From GCA-2711565 sp963664245 (GTDB taxonomy: Bacteria > Bacteroidota > Bacteroidia > Bacteroidales > GCA-2711565), in the NCBI GenBank assembly GCA_963664245.1, contig OY760934.1, positions 62,001 through 126,000 of the forward strand: a DNA stretch of 64,000 nt. The letters are read 5' to 3'. Position 1 is the stretch's first letter. Each line of letters begins with the position of its first letter. The notes under the pieces are model-generated. The model did not search any database, was not told the DNA's origin, and saw nothing but the letters and a program-made list of their open reading frames with translations. Positions 33,313 to 42,200 of the stretch are shown one piece after another. The position numbers and the translations under genes were made by a program.

Positions 33313-34839
33313 TTAGAAAGGAACATCATCTTCACTCATGTCATTCATCTTTGATGGAATGGTTCGGGTTGCATGATCTTCAAAATCTTCACTGGGGTTA
33401 AAACTGGTATAATTAAAATCATCGCCTGAGTCAAGGTCCATGAAACGGGCATATTGAGCAACAAATCGAAGCGGGATATCTTTTAGGGCTCCATTACGGT
33501 GTTTGGCAATACAAATTTCCGCAATTCCGGCGGTTGAGTTTCCTTCTTCGTCCACGTCAATTTTGTAGTATTCCGGACGGTAAATAAAGATCACCATATC
33601 TGCATCCTGCTCAATGGCTCCGGATTCCCTTAAGTCGGAAAGAATTGGTTTTTTTGATCCACCACGGGTTTCAACGGCACGGCTTAACTGTGATAAAGCA
33701 ATAATAGGGATGTCAAGTTCTTTGGCTAACGCCTTTAATGATCGTGAAATATTGCTGATTTCCTGCTCGCGGTTTCCTTTGCTATCGCCTCCGCCAGACA
33801 TTAACTGCAGGTAATCGATAATGACCATGTCAATGTCATGTTGTGCTTTTAAACGACGGCATTTTGCTCGTAATTCAAATACGGTCAGGGCAGGGGTGTC
33901 GTCAATCAAAAGTTTGGCATCGGTCAGGGTGTTGATTTTGGCGTGTAATTGTTCCCATTCGTAACTTTGAAGATCGCCTTTCTTTAGTTTGTCGGCAGAT
34001 AATTCTGTTTCGCTCGAAATAAGACGTGTAACCAACTGAACAGAGGACATCTCCAGTGAAAAAACCGCAATGGCTTTTTTGAAGTCAACGGCGCAGTTGC
34101 GGGCCATGGTAAGTACAAAGGCTGTTTTCCCCATCCCCGGACGGGCTGCCAGAATAACCAGGTCCGATTTTTGCCAACCATTGGTAATCCGATCCAGTTC
34201 TGTAAATCCTGACGGGACACCACGCATGTGCCCCTCTTGGTCTCGTGCCGCTTCTATTTCTGTAATCGCATCCCTGACGAGCGATTGCATGTCGTCGTAA
34301 TTACGGCGGAGATTGCTTTCACTTACCGAAAACAGGTTTTGTTCCGCTTTATCCAAAAGATCAAAAACATCGGTCGTATCTTCAAAAGCATCTTTAATAA
34401 TTTCAGAAGAAATCCGGATGAGCTCCCGTTGAATATATTTTTGGGTAATAATACGTGCATGATACTCAACGTTGGCTGCCGATGCAATCCTGTTAGTGAG
34501 CTGGGTGATGTAATATGGGCCACCAACAATTTCAAGTTCTCCCGTGTTTTTTAATTCGTTGGTAACGGTTAAAATATCAACAGGTTCTGATTTTGCAAAT
34601 AGACGGACAATAGCCCGGAAGATAATTTGATGGGCTTCTTTATAAAAAGCGTCGGGTTTTAATATATCGATGATGGCTGTTAAAGCATCTTTTTCAAGCA
34701 TAACGGCTCCCAGAACGGCTTCTTCAAGGTCAATCGCTTGTGGTGGAACTTTGCCGTGTTCCCAAAGTGCTTGATTTGGAATGTTTTGTGGTTGACGTTT
34801 ACGGGTGCCTGAGGTTTTTTTATTTGATGCTTCTTCCAT
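33313..34839 (-). CDS. dnaB: Replicative DNA helicase
   Basis: 508 residues. The N-terminal primase-interacting domain begins at PPQAIDLEEAVLGAVMLEKDA. The C-terminal RecA-like ATPase has Walker A AARPGMGKTAF, Walker B VIIDYLQLM, ALSQLSRAVETRG and DLRESGAIEQDADMV. It unwinds the chromosome at the fork. No intein is present. The C-terminal tail is acidic and short. Single gene with no neighbour of related function. Confidence 0.98.
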   Translation of the reverse strand: MEEASNKKTSGTRKRQPQNIPNQALWEHGKVPPQAIDLEEAVLGAVMLEKDALTAIIDILKPDAFYKEAHQIIFRAIVRLFAKSEPVDILTVTNELKNTGELEIVGGPYYITQLTNRIASAANVEYHARIITQKYIQRELIRISSEIIKDAFEDTTDVFDLLDKAEQNLFSVSESNLRRNYDDMQSLVRDAITEIEAARDQEGHMRGVPSGFTELDRITNGWQKSDLVILAARPGMGKTAFVLTMARNCAVDFKKAIAVFSLEMSSVQLVTRLISSETELSADKLKKGDLQSYEWEQLHAKINTLTDAKLLIDDTPALTVFELRAKCRRLKAQHDIDMVIIDYLQLMSGGGDSKGNREQEISNISRSLKALAKELDIPIIALSQLSRAVETRGGSKKPILSDLRESGAIEQDADMVIFIYRPEYYKIDVDEEGNSTAGIAEICIAKHRNGALKDIPLRFVAQYARFMDLDSGDDFNYTSFNPSEDFEDHATRTIPSKMNDMSEDDVPF

Positions 34840-34885
34840 AAATCAAAAATACAAAATTCGATGTTGCAACATGATATTTTTTAAA

Positions 34886-34921
34886 CAAAAAAAACTCCCT
34901 CCGAAAAATCGAAAGGAGTTT
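34886..34921 (-). terminator. Terminator of porin gene
   Basis: On the minus strand a 13-bp stem starting AAACTCC, with a TTTT loop and three wobble pairs, followed by eight T. It lies between the porin stop and the dnaB start. Confidence 0.9.
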
Positions 34922-34937
34922 GCTGAAGAACATCTTT

Positions 34938-36170
34938 TTAGAAGAAATAATAAACCCCTACTAAGAATCGGAGGTTACCTACTTCTTTGGTGTTATCTAC
35001 ACTTAAATCATTTTGGGTACTGCCATAGGCTGCGGCGGTGTATTCAATTTCAGTGGCAAAACGCATTTTCCCCGAATTGAAAATCATGCGTGGTGAAATC
35101 CGGTAAACATGATCGATGTTTGCACCACGGGCATAAATGCTTCCGTCTTGCATCAGGTTTTCGTTTGTGCCATTATTTTTTGTATACCCGGCAAATAAAC
35201 CGGCCTGGAATTTTGTTCCATTGGTGTGTATCTCTGTCCAGAACGAAGTGGTTTTTGTGGGCGTGTATTCGTAATCTTGTCCGCTTAAACCGGTTTCGGC
35301 ATATCCGCCAAGCATGGTTAAATGGGTTGTGTTTTGCCCGAACACCGCTTCAAATTTCCAGGTGATGTCACAGGTTTTAATTTTGGTAAATCCCATAAAC
35401 GACCAGGAAGTAACGGTTTCATTGGCTGTATAGCCACCCGGTGTTTCGGTGCGTGGAGTAAGGGTTAAATAATCGGCTCCGGCACCCAGTAAAAATTCGT
35501 TCCCGTTTGTGTTTTTCTTGTGATATTTAACGGTTAGGTTTAATTCTGGAATAACACTGTTGCGGATGTATTTTGAACCGCCTCCGTCGGGGCCAGTGCT
35601 GGCAAAATCGCGTTGGGTCATTGCCGTTAAAATAAAATTGAAATCGTCAACTTTTTGGGTTAAACGGATTTGCGGGTTCCTGGAGAAGGGCTGGAACGGA
35701 GCACCCGTGTTAAAGCTAATGGTTCCTGGAAAACACTCGGTGATAAACATGGCGTGCCAAAATTGTCCGACCAAAAGCTCGGTATTTGTCCAGTTCAGTT
35801 TTGCAAAAGCATGGCGCAGCCTGAATCCGTTAACATCGATATCGCTATGGCCAAAAAAAGCACCTTCAATAACAGCCGAAGTTTTGGCTCCGAAAGCGTC
35901 GGGACCTGTAATGATCCCTCTTAAACGAGACTGGATCGACAATATATTGAAATTGTCTTTTGCATTAATATCGTCTCCATTTGGGTCTAGGTCTTCGTTT
36001 AGTGGGTATAAATAAAAGTGCCCCTCGCGTACGGCAACATTTTGCCGTGAATCGAAGAAAATATCCGTTTTAACAAAGCCGGTAAATTTAATCCCGAACT
36101 TAGATTTATCCTGAGCCAATATTGTCAGTGTGAAAAATAATACGAAGGTTGTAAGTAAGAATTTTTTCAT
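34938..36170 (-). CDS. Outer-membrane porin-like barrel protein
   Basis: 410 residues with a signal peptide (residues 1-19, ending TILAQ). The mature protein alternates polar and aromatic residues in strands, starting KFTGFVKTDIFFDSRQ and ending FLVGVYYFF with a terminal Phe, as outer-membrane barrels do. The first strand and RLRGIITGPDAFG resemble trimeric porins of the DcaP/OprP-like type. Substrate not determinable. It has its own promoter and a strong terminator. Confidence 0.8.
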   Translation of the reverse strand: MKKFLLTTFVLFFTLTILAQDKSKFGIKFTGFVKTDIFFDSRQNVAVREGHFYLYPLNEDLDPNGDDINAKDNFNILSIQSRLRGIITGPDAFGAKTSAVIEGAFFGHSDIDVNGFRLRHAFAKLNWTNTELLVGQFWHAMFITECFPGTISFNTGAPFQPFSRNPQIRLTQKVDDFNFILTAMTQRDFASTGPDGGGSKYIRNSVIPELNLTVKYHKKNTNGNEFLLGAGADYLTLTPRTETPGGYTANETVTSWSFMGFTKIKTCDITWKFEAVFGQNTTHLTMLGGYAETGLSGQDYEYTPTKTTSFWTEIHTNGTKFQAGLFAGYTKNNGTNENLMQDGSIYARGANIDHVYRISPRMIFNSGKMRFATEIEYTAAAYGSTQNDLSVDNTKEVGNLRFLVGVYYFF

Positions 36171-36202
36171 ATGTAATTATTTATTTTAGGTTAGTATTGG
36201 CG

Positions 36203-36210
36203 CAAATATA
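36203..36210 (-). promoter_or_regulatory. -7 element of porin gene
   Basis: TATATTTG on the minus strand, about 32 nt before the ATG at 36170. Confidence 0.6.
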
Positions 36211-36233
36211 CATTATCCCGATGATTAAAAAAA

Positions 36234-36944
36234 TTAATCAGGCCACAAAATCTGATCGTCTTTAAGTATTTCTTCTCCTTGGTATTTAAGGAATAATTGT
36301 GCAATGGTAACCACGTCTTTTTCGCAATAATGCACAATGCGTTCCAAGTCTTTTTCTTTCCAGAAAACGTTGGAGATATCGCTGCCGCGGATGTCGTTTT
36401 TAGGGTTGGGAATGTTAAATATTTCCGCGAGTAATTCGAGCGAGGTGTAATGTTTATAATCGCCGAATTTCCAAAGTTCCATGGTGTCAAGGTGAGGAAT
36501 CTGCCAGGGTTTTTTGCCGGCCAGCTTTAAAATTCCGGGCAGCTTGAGCCCGTTTATCAACATCCTTCTGGAAATGTAAGGATAATCAAATTCTTTTCCG
36601 TTATGAGCACACAGCAGGTGTTTACGCGAATTGAAATGCTTGTTCAATAGCTCGGAAAATTCTTCTAAAATTATTTTTTCATCCTCCCCGTAAAACGATT
36701 TTATCCGTAGTTCCTGGTTGTTGAAAAAGGCCACCGAAATACAGATGATTTTCCCGAATTCAGCATAGATTCCGGCTTTGCTGTAAATCTGATCGGATGT
36801 TTCGTGTTCCGATTTTTTTAAACGTTCGGCTTTGTGATCCCACAATTTTTGAAGGGATTCAGGCATGTCTTTGTATTCGGCGTAAGCCGGAACGGTTTCT
36901 ATATCAAGAAAAAGAATGTTGCGGTAATTGACTTGATTAAACAT
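36234..36944 (-). CDS. Predicted 3'-5' exonuclease (PolB-like DnaQ fold)
   Basis: 236 residues with the RNase H-like exonuclease motifs: LFLDIETVP (D14, E16), CAHNGKEFDYPYI for motif II and VHYCEKDVVTIAQLF for motif III. The family resembles the proofreading domain of family B polymerases but has no polymerase part, so a stand-alone DNA or RNA trimming role is expected. It is divergent from mnmD; the two genes' ORFs nearly touch, but the mnmD ATG lies 73 nt away. Confidence 0.88.
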   Translation of the reverse strand: MFNQVNYRNILFLDIETVPAYAEYKDMPESLQKLWDHKAERLKKSEHETSDQIYSKAGIYAEFGKIICISVAFFNNQELRIKSFYGEDEKIILEEFSELLNKHFNSRKHLLCAHNGKEFDYPYISRRMLINGLKLPGILKLAGKKPWQIPHLDTMELWKFGDYKHYTSLELLAEIFNIPNPKNDIRGSDISNVFWKEKDLERIVHYCEKDVVTIAQLFLKYQGEEILKDDQILWPD

Positions 36945-37005
36945 GGTGATGATTTTTTATAAAATTACTAATGTTTCCAGAAAACGAACTCAAAAAATTT
37001 ATTTC

Positions 37006-37013
37006 TACTTTTG
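37006..37013 (+). promoter_or_regulatory. -7 element giving a leaderless mnmD message
   Basis: TACTTTTG ends 4 nt before the ATG at 37018, so transcription should begin at or beside the start codon. Confidence 0.55.
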
Positions 37014-37017
37014 CTTT

Positions 37018-37695
37018 ATGCAGAATGAACCTCATTTGAAAATTGTAAAATGCGACGATGGCTCAAGCACCTTGTACCGTCCCGATTTGGATGAACACTA
37101 CCACTCGGTTTTTGGTGCCTTAACTGAATCGAAGCATATATTCATTAATGCCGGATTTGATTATTTGTCTCGCAAAAAATCGAAAATTCATGTTTTTGAA
37201 GTAGGTTTCGGAACCGGTTTGAATGCCTTGTTAACAGCTTTGGAAGCGCAAACCCGAAACATTGAAGTGCTTTATACTTCGCTTGAACCGATAGTGCTCA
37301 ACGAAAGTGTGATTAAAGAATTGCAATTTGAAGCTGTGTTTTCAGAAAAAGAGATGCATGTATTTGAAAAAATACATCAAGCTGAATGGAATAAAGAAGT
37401 TGCGGTCTTGGAAAAATTCAATCTTCATAAATTGGAACAAGAAATTGAAAACTTCCAAGAGCAGCCGGAGGTTTACGACCTTGTTTATTTTGATGCTTTT
37501 GCGCCGGGCGTTCAACCTGAATTATGGACCACTGAAATTTTTACGGAAATTTACGGCTGGATGAAAAAGGGAAGCGTTTTAGTTACCTACTCCTGCAAGG
37601 GCGACGTAAAACGGGCCTGCAAATCGGCAGGATTTTCTATCGAAAAATTACCCGGACCGAAAGGTAAACGAGAGTTTCTGCGTTGTATTAAGTAA
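37018..37695 (+). CDS. mnmD: tRNA (mnm5s2U34) methyltransferase MnmD
   Basis: 225 residues from the ATG at 37018; the longer reading frame from 36943 would place 25 unrelated residues before MQNEPHLKIVKCDDGSSTLY and would contain the promoter. Motifs: YHSVFGALTESKHIF, SAM loop FEVGFGTGLNALL, and LVYFDAFAPGVQPELWT with the catalytic loop, then VTYSCKGDVKRA. It completes the 5-methylaminomethyl group on the wobble uridine. Unlike the enterobacterial MnmC fusion it lacks the FAD oxidase half. It is 9 nt upstream of an FAD-dependent enzyme gene, but that protein belongs to a different family. Confidence 0.93.
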   Translation: MQNEPHLKIVKCDDGSSTLYRPDLDEHYHSVFGALTESKHIFINAGFDYLSRKKSKIHVFEVGFGTGLNALLTALEAQTRNIEVLYTSLEPIVLNESVIKELQFEAVFSEKEMHVFEKIHQAEWNKEVAVLEKFNLHKLEQEIENFQEQPEVYDLVYFDAFAPGVQPELWTTEIFTEIYGWMKKGSVLVTYSCKGDVKRACKSAGFSIEKLPGPKGKREFLRCIK

Positions 37696-37704
37696 TTTTG
37701 AACC

Positions 37705-39246
37705 ATGGGATATAAAGAACTTCAAATAAAACTACCGACGGATTATTCCGAAAAAGAACTGCAGTGGATAATTTCCAGGAAGTTGCGTATCCGGAATTTT
37801 GACTACCAGCTTTTGAACAAAAGCCTGGATGCACGGAATAAAAACAAAATTCAATGGCAATTGAGCTTGCTAGTTGTTTCTAAGGAACTGAAGGGGAGTT
37901 CGCCGGAAATAAAACCATCTTTGAAAATTCCGTATAAAAAGCGTACGGAGAAAGTATTGGTGGTAGGTAGCGGTCCGGCTGGATTTTTTGCCGCTTATGT
38001 GTTGCAGCAGGCTGGTTTTAACGTACAGGTGCTGGAGCGGGGTTCAGAAGTAAACAAACGGGCACAGGAAATTCATGATTTTGAAATCACCGGGAAGTTC
38101 TATCCGAAAAGCAATTATGCTTTCGGGGAAGGCGGTGCCGGAACTTTTTCGGACGGAAAACTGACTTCGCGGAGCAAGCATATTTCGCTCGAAAAACAAT
38201 TTATCCTTGAAAGTTATGTAAAAGCCGGGGCTCCCGAAGAAATCCTTTATTTAACCCATCCTCATTTAGGTTCTGATAATTTGAAGCGTATTGTACAATT
38301 GCTGCGGAAGAATTTTCAGGAGATGGGTGGCGAGCTTCTTTTTGAACGTCAGTTCACCAATTTAAAACTTAAAAATGGTTTTGTTGATTACTTCTCGACA
38401 GACCGTGGTGAACTGCAAGCCGATTATTATGTGTTAGCTACTGGCCACTCGGCCTTAGATACTTACCGGATATTGATTGGCTGTGGACTTCCGTTTCGGG
38501 TAAAGAACTTTGCCATAGGGAGCCGCATGGAGCACCCCCAGGAAATCATTAACCTGGCGCAGTGGGGGCATCCTCAGTTGCCGGGAGTTAAAGCCGCAGA
38601 GTACCGCCTGACTTCAAAAATCAAGGAGGATCAATCGGTTTACACTTTTTGCATGTGCCCGGGCGGAATGGTTGTGCCTTCAGCGGCTTTTGAAAATACC
38701 AGCGTGGTAAATGGCATGAGCCTGTATAAACGCGATAATTATTTTGCGAACGCTGCCTGTGTGGCAAGTTTGAATTTGAACGTTTTGTTGGGAAAAGAAA
38801 TTTCTCCTTTGCAGGCCCTTGATTGGCTGGAAACCCTTGAGCAAAAATTTTATCAGCTTACCAATAGTTACAAAATACCCTCATGTAGCATCCGTGATTT
38901 TATGAACGGGAAATTGGGCGGTGTTCGTCCAACCGAAACTAGTTATCCTTTGGGAACCGAGTATCTGCCTTTATGGGAATTCCTTCCTGCCGGAATTGTA
39001 GAGCCCATGCGTTTGGGACTCAAAGATTTTTGTTCGCGTTTGTCGGGATTTGAAACGGGAAACATTATGGGCTTGGAAAGTAAGACCTCTTCACCGCTTC
39101 AGATAATTCGTGATGAACATCGCAGGGCGGAAGGCATACAAAATCTGTTTGTAGTAGGAGAGGGGAGCGGCTATACCGGTGGAATTATTTCCAGTGCTGC
39201 CGACGGGGTAAAAGCAGCCATGTCGATTATTGAAATGAGTAAATAA
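37705..39246 (+). CDS. FAD-dependent dehydrogenase (COG2509 family)
   Basis: 513 residues. A small N-terminal domain (residues 1-80, LQIKLPTDYSEKELQWIISRKL) precedes a Rossmann FAD-binding motif VLVVGSGPAGFFAAYVLQQAGF and the family stretch YAFGEGGAGTFSDGKLTSRSK. The C-terminal GEGSGYTGGIISSAADGV is the second FAD contact. Reaction unknown; the family is widely conserved in bacteria. Co-transcribed with mnmD by its spacing. Its stop codon overlaps the T-run of the terminator of the convergent gene. Confidence 0.9.
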   Translation: MGYKELQIKLPTDYSEKELQWIISRKLRIRNFDYQLLNKSLDARNKNKIQWQLSLLVVSKELKGSSPEIKPSLKIPYKKRTEKVLVVGSGPAGFFAAYVLQQAGFNVQVLERGSEVNKRAQEIHDFEITGKFYPKSNYAFGEGGAGTFSDGKLTSRSKHISLEKQFILESYVKAGAPEEILYLTHPHLGSDNLKRIVQLLRKNFQEMGGELLFERQFTNLKLKNGFVDYFSTDRGELQADYYVLATGHSALDTYRILIGCGLPFRVKNFAIGSRMEHPQEIINLAQWGHPQLPGVKAAEYRLTSKIKEDQSVYTFCMCPGGMVVPSAAFENTSVVNGMSLYKRDNYFANAACVASLNLNVLLGKEISPLQALDWLETLEQKFYQLTNSYKIPSCSIRDFMNGKLGGVRPTETSYPLGTEYLPLWEFLPAGIVEPMRLGLKDFCSRLSGFETGNIMGLESKTSSPLQIIRDEHRRAEGIQNLFVVGEGSGYTGGIISSAADGVKAAMSIIEMSK

Positions 39247-39270
39247 AAAGCGCCTCCGAAAAGGAGGTGC
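39241..39270 (-). terminator. Terminator of outer-membrane protein gene
   Basis: Minus-strand stem GCACCTCC/GGAGGCGC (one wobble) with a TTTTC loop, followed by TTTTTATTT. It overlaps the stop codon of the FAD-enzyme gene on the other strand. Confidence 0.8.
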
Positions 39271-39297
39271 CAAACAAGTGAACTGCTTTACCAAAAC

Positions 39298-39918
39298 CTA
39301 AAATTTCCCGAATTTAAGAGAAATTCCTGTTGAAAATCCTTTTAATACCTCGTCGTCAACACCTTGCATTTCGATGTTTGAAGTATGGCGGTAGTAAACC
39401 CCGTAAGAAATTCTGAAGAAACGGATGATATTGAATTCTATTTCTATTCCCGGTTCCAGCACAAAAAAAGCATCCGAATCATAATTATGGCCGTTGCAAT
39501 CATCCCAGTCCCAGTCGTCGGTGAAAGTTATGCCTCCTGCACCAATAATTACTGGCAAGGAGATGTGAACGGCTGATTTTGCCATCAGTATAGGTTCTAT
39601 CATTAAACCTCCGTAGCCACCGGCAAGATCCATGTCGGTATCAGGGAGGTTTATCATTCCTTTGGGATCAAGATCGCTGATGAATCCGTATCCTGCTAAA
39701 CCGATCCCAATGTTGTGATTAATTAACCATGCGCCGCGGGCACCCATAAAAAAGGCGTCTTTGCCGCCTAATTGTGAATAGTTTATTGATAGACCGGCAT
39801 ACCAGCCAGAGTTAACTTCCCCGGACTTGAAAAGGGTATTTACTTCGTTATTATTTCGTTGTGCAAATACGCTGAAACTTAGTAATGCAATTGCAATTGA
39901 TAATGTAATTTTTTTCAT
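39298..39918 (-). CDS. Small outer-membrane beta-barrel protein, ECF-controlled
   Basis: 206 residues with a signal peptide (residues 1-19, ending SVFAQ). The mature sequence has the strand pattern of an eight-stranded barrel (GWYAGLSINYSQLG, NIGIGLAGYGFI, FRISYGVYYRHTSN) and ends in FSTGISLKFGKF with terminal Phe. Function unknown. The promoter at 39944-39976 matches, with identical spacing, that of the ECF sigma operon located 2 kb away, so it is a predicted member of that regulon. Confidence 0.82.
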   Translation of the reverse strand: MKKITLSIAIALLSFSVFAQRNNNEVNTLFKSGEVNSGWYAGLSINYSQLGGKDAFFMGARGAWLINHNIGIGLAGYGFISDLDPKGMINLPDTDMDLAGGYGGLMIEPILMAKSAVHISLPVIIGAGGITFTDDWDWDDCNGHNYDSDAFFVLEPGIEIEFNIIRFFRISYGVYYRHTSNIEMQGVDDEVLKGFSTGISLKFGKF

Positions 39919-39943
39919 CTTTTCTGTTTAGTTTGTTTTATCC

Positions 39944-39976
39944 TTAGAGACAAAACATTTTTTGAAGGGTTGCAAA
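39944..39976 (-). promoter_or_regulatory. ECF-type promoter of outer-membrane protein gene
   Basis: Minus strand: TTTGCAACCCTT, 13 bp, GTCTCTAA. Same 12+13+8 layout and identical conserved blocks as at 42201-42233. The ATG is about 25 nt downstream of the -10 block. Confidence 0.75.
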
Positions 39977-39993
39977 AAAGATGAAATATTTTT

Positions 39994-41088
39994 TTATTTA
40001 TTACTCAGGCGTATGCTTCCAGAGGTTATTTCGATTTTAACCTTGGACGAAGTCTTTGTTGTTTGTCCGCTTTTGGCAATTAGATGAGTGTCGTCGTTGT
40101 TTTTGCCCGTTTCTTCTTTGCTGATGATTTCGCAATTAAATGGCAGACTCACCTCTGTGCGATGATTAAACAGTAAATCGATATTGTAAATTGCTGTACG
40201 ACTAAATGTAGAAGAAATATCGGTGCTGTTTGAATTCATATAAATATTTTTGAAGTCGTTATTTACGTGTTCAATAGTGATTTCCCCAAAGTTTGAATCC
40301 AGTTTCAATAGTTCATTTAGTTCCTCGATTTCCAGTTCGCTAAACGAAAAGTTTCCGTTAAACACATTTATATTACCCAGGTAAAATTTATCTCGTTTAG
40401 ATTCAATTTGGAGTTCATCAATAGCCTCGCATCTGATTGTTGATGAACGACTTTCTAGCTTTATTTTCTCGATATTAATTGAACGTAAATCGCCATAATT
40501 TAGTTTTATGTAAGCCTGTTTTATGCTTTTAATGTTGGCGAGCCCATAGCTTAGATTGAGTTGTAGAAATTCATTGATTTCATTAGCGCGCAAGTCGCCG
40601 TTTGAAAGTTCTATTTCGGTTCGTGCATTGCAATTGGTGAGATAAATATTGCCGAATTTGTTTGTTATTTTAAGCGGGAGATTTTCCGGGAGAAAAACCG
40701 TGTAATTAATTTGGGTGTTGTTGTTCCCTTTAAAAATTGAATTTGTAAGATCACTGACTTCGCTCCACAAATTATCGTGTTCGTTTTCAAAATTTGTTTT
40801 GGCAATGACGTAGTAAGGATTGCCGGTAAACTCTATGTTGATGTAGCCAAAGGTTTTTTCAACTTTAGTGAAGCGGTTTCCTTTTACGGAGATTTTTACC
40901 TGAAACATCACCGAATCTTTTTCCCAGTTTATGAATTCAATATTCCCGTATTTGTTGTTGATTTGTATTTCGGTATCTTCTTTAACGGGAAATATTTTTG
41001 TGATTTTCCTTTCTTTTTCAAAGGCATCGGCTAATAAATTAACCGATAGCAGGGAAAATAATGCGATAAAAAAAACTTTATATTTCAT
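39994..41088 (-). CDS. DUF4097-like secreted beta-helix protein
   Basis: 364 residues from the ATG at 41088, where a clear signal peptide begins (MKYKVFFIALFSLLSVNLLA); the longer frame adds a Lys-rich stretch and is unlikely. The mature part is a run of short beta strands (EIQINNKYGNIEFINW, LRANEINEFLQLNLSYG, LNYGDLRSINIEKIKLESRS), as in DUF4097/adhesin-like proteins that form a beta helix. Third gene of the sigma operon (11-nt overlap with the anti-sigma gene). In Bacteroidota such genes often follow ECF sigma/anti-sigma pairs. Role: perhaps a periplasmic sensor or target. Confidence 0.8.
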   Translation of the reverse strand: MKYKVFFIALFSLLSVNLLADAFEKERKITKIFPVKEDTEIQINNKYGNIEFINWEKDSVMFQVKISVKGNRFTKVEKTFGYINIEFTGNPYYVIAKTNFENEHDNLWSEVSDLTNSIFKGNNNTQINYTVFLPENLPLKITNKFGNIYLTNCNARTEIELSNGDLRANEINEFLQLNLSYGLANIKSIKQAYIKLNYGDLRSINIEKIKLESRSSTIRCEAIDELQIESKRDKFYLGNINVFNGNFSFSELEIEELNELLKLDSNFGEITIEHVNNDFKNIYMNSNSTDISSTFSRTAIYNIDLLFNHRTEVSLPFNCEIISKEETGKNNDDTHLIAKSGQTTKTSSKVKIEITSGSIRLSNK

Positions 41089-41635
41089 TGCTTTGTGTTT
41101 TTTCTTCTTTAACTTCAGTTGATAATTCATGCCATACATTTTCGAGGATTTCGAGTTTAATCCTGTAATTCTGGATCATCGCTTCAATGATTTCCTGGTT
41201 TGAAACCCCGTCTTTTAAATCATTTTGCAAGCTTTTGATTTCTTTGTCAATTTCTTTGAACTCGTCTTTAAGCTCTTTTTTAATTTCCGGGTAGTTTTTG
41301 GTTAGTGCAAAAACTTCTTTTTCTTTGTTTTGGATCATTGAAGAATAATAAGCTCGGGCTTCAAAAAACAGACGGGCTTCTTTAATTTGATTTTCATCGG
41401 CCTGTTCAATGAGTTGGTTGACCTGTCGTTTTTCCGATTGATAATCATGGAAAAAGTAAGACGATACGAAAATGATAATGATTGCTGCGGCTCTCCAAAG
41501 AATTTTAACCGGGTTAATTTTCCGGGCCGGTTTAATGTTTTGCTGAACCTGTGCAAAAATAGCCGGATCCGGTTCGAGATCATCAAAGCCATCGCGGTTT
41601 TGGCTTACAAATTTTTCAAGTTCGTCGGGTCTCAT
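41078..41635 (-). CDS. Membrane anti-sigma factor-like protein
   Basis: 185 residues: an N-terminal cytoplasmic acidic region (LEKFVSQNRDGFDDLEPDPAIFAQVQQNI), one TM (about 44-60, ILWRAAAIIIIFVSSYFF), and a long helical extracytoplasmic domain rich in Lys and Glu. The order matches anti-sigma factors with one TM. There is no zinc-binding HxxxCxxC, so it is not of the ZAS class. The ATG overlaps the sigma gene's stop by 4 nt. It should hold the sigma factor inactive until an envelope signal arrives. Confidence 0.8.
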   Translation of the reverse strand: MRPDELEKFVSQNRDGFDDLEPDPAIFAQVQQNIKPARKINPVKILWRAAAIIIIFVSSYFFHDYQSEKRQVNQLIEQADENQIKEARLFFEARAYYSSMIQNKEKEVFALTKNYPEIKKELKDEFKEIDKEIKSLQNDLKDGVSNQEIIEAMIQNYRIKLEILENVWHELSTEVKEEKTQSNEI

Positions 41636-42168
41636 GTTGTTAGTTTTTGCAAGTGTTCTTTTATTTTGTTTTTTGCACGCATGTATTGCGATTTTGAATT
41701 TGATTCGCTGATGTTCAGTATTTGAGAAATCTCCGTGTGATCGTAGCCCTCAAATAAGTAAAGGGAAAAGATGATCCGGCTTCCTTTTGGTAAAATATCC
41801 ATGGCTTTTTTTATGTTTTCCACGCTTAAACCATTGCGGTATTTTTCCGGTTCATCTTCAAAACCATCAAATCCTCCCATCTCATCAAAGAACTGCAAAT
41901 CAATTTTCCGTCGTTTTATTTCATTAATACATTTATTTATTACAATCTTTTTTAGCCAGTTTCCAAAGTTCGATTCGTAACGAAACGTGCTTAATTTCCT
42001 AAAGGCATCAGTAAAAGCTTCTTGTAACATGTCTTCTGCCTCGGTTTTGTTGTTCATCATACGGTAGCAGATATTGTACATCGCCTTGGCATAGAGCTGA
42101 TAAAGCCGATACTGTGCCTTAGGATTCCCTTTTTTACTTAATTCGATCACTTCTTTATGAAGCTTCAT
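41632..42168 (-). CDS. ECF RNA polymerase sigma factor
   Basis: 178 residues from the ATG at 42168; the upstream ATG at 42213 lies inside the promoter. Sigma region 2: YNICYRMMNNKTEAEDMLQEAF and FRYESNFGNWLKKIVINKCI. Region 4: LPKGSRIIFSLYLFEGYDHTEI and ILNISESNSKSQYMRAKNKI. It is the first gene of an operon with the anti-sigma factor and DUF4097 protein, and its own promoter is of ECF type, so it probably activates itself. The matching promoter in front of the barrel gene at 39918 gives one further target. Confidence 0.93.
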   Translation of the reverse strand: MKLHKEVIELSKKGNPKAQYRLYQLYAKAMYNICYRMMNNKTEAEDMLQEAFTDAFRKLSTFRYESNFGNWLKKIVINKCINEIKRRKIDLQFFDEMGGFDGFEDEPEKYRNGLSVENIKKAMDILPKGSRIIFSLYLFEGYDHTEISQILNISESNSKSQYMRAKNKIKEHLQKLTT

Positions 42169-42200
42169 TCTAATTGCTACCGTTAGTTTCGTATTTGCTT

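Noticed and set aside
35560..36015. 151-residue plus-strand frame inside the porin gene
   Set aside because: Antisense shadow of a well-supported barrel protein; no promoter or family resemblance.
41089..41139. Upstream start for the DUF4097 protein
   Set aside because: Adds a Lys-rich segment before a clear signal peptide at 41088.
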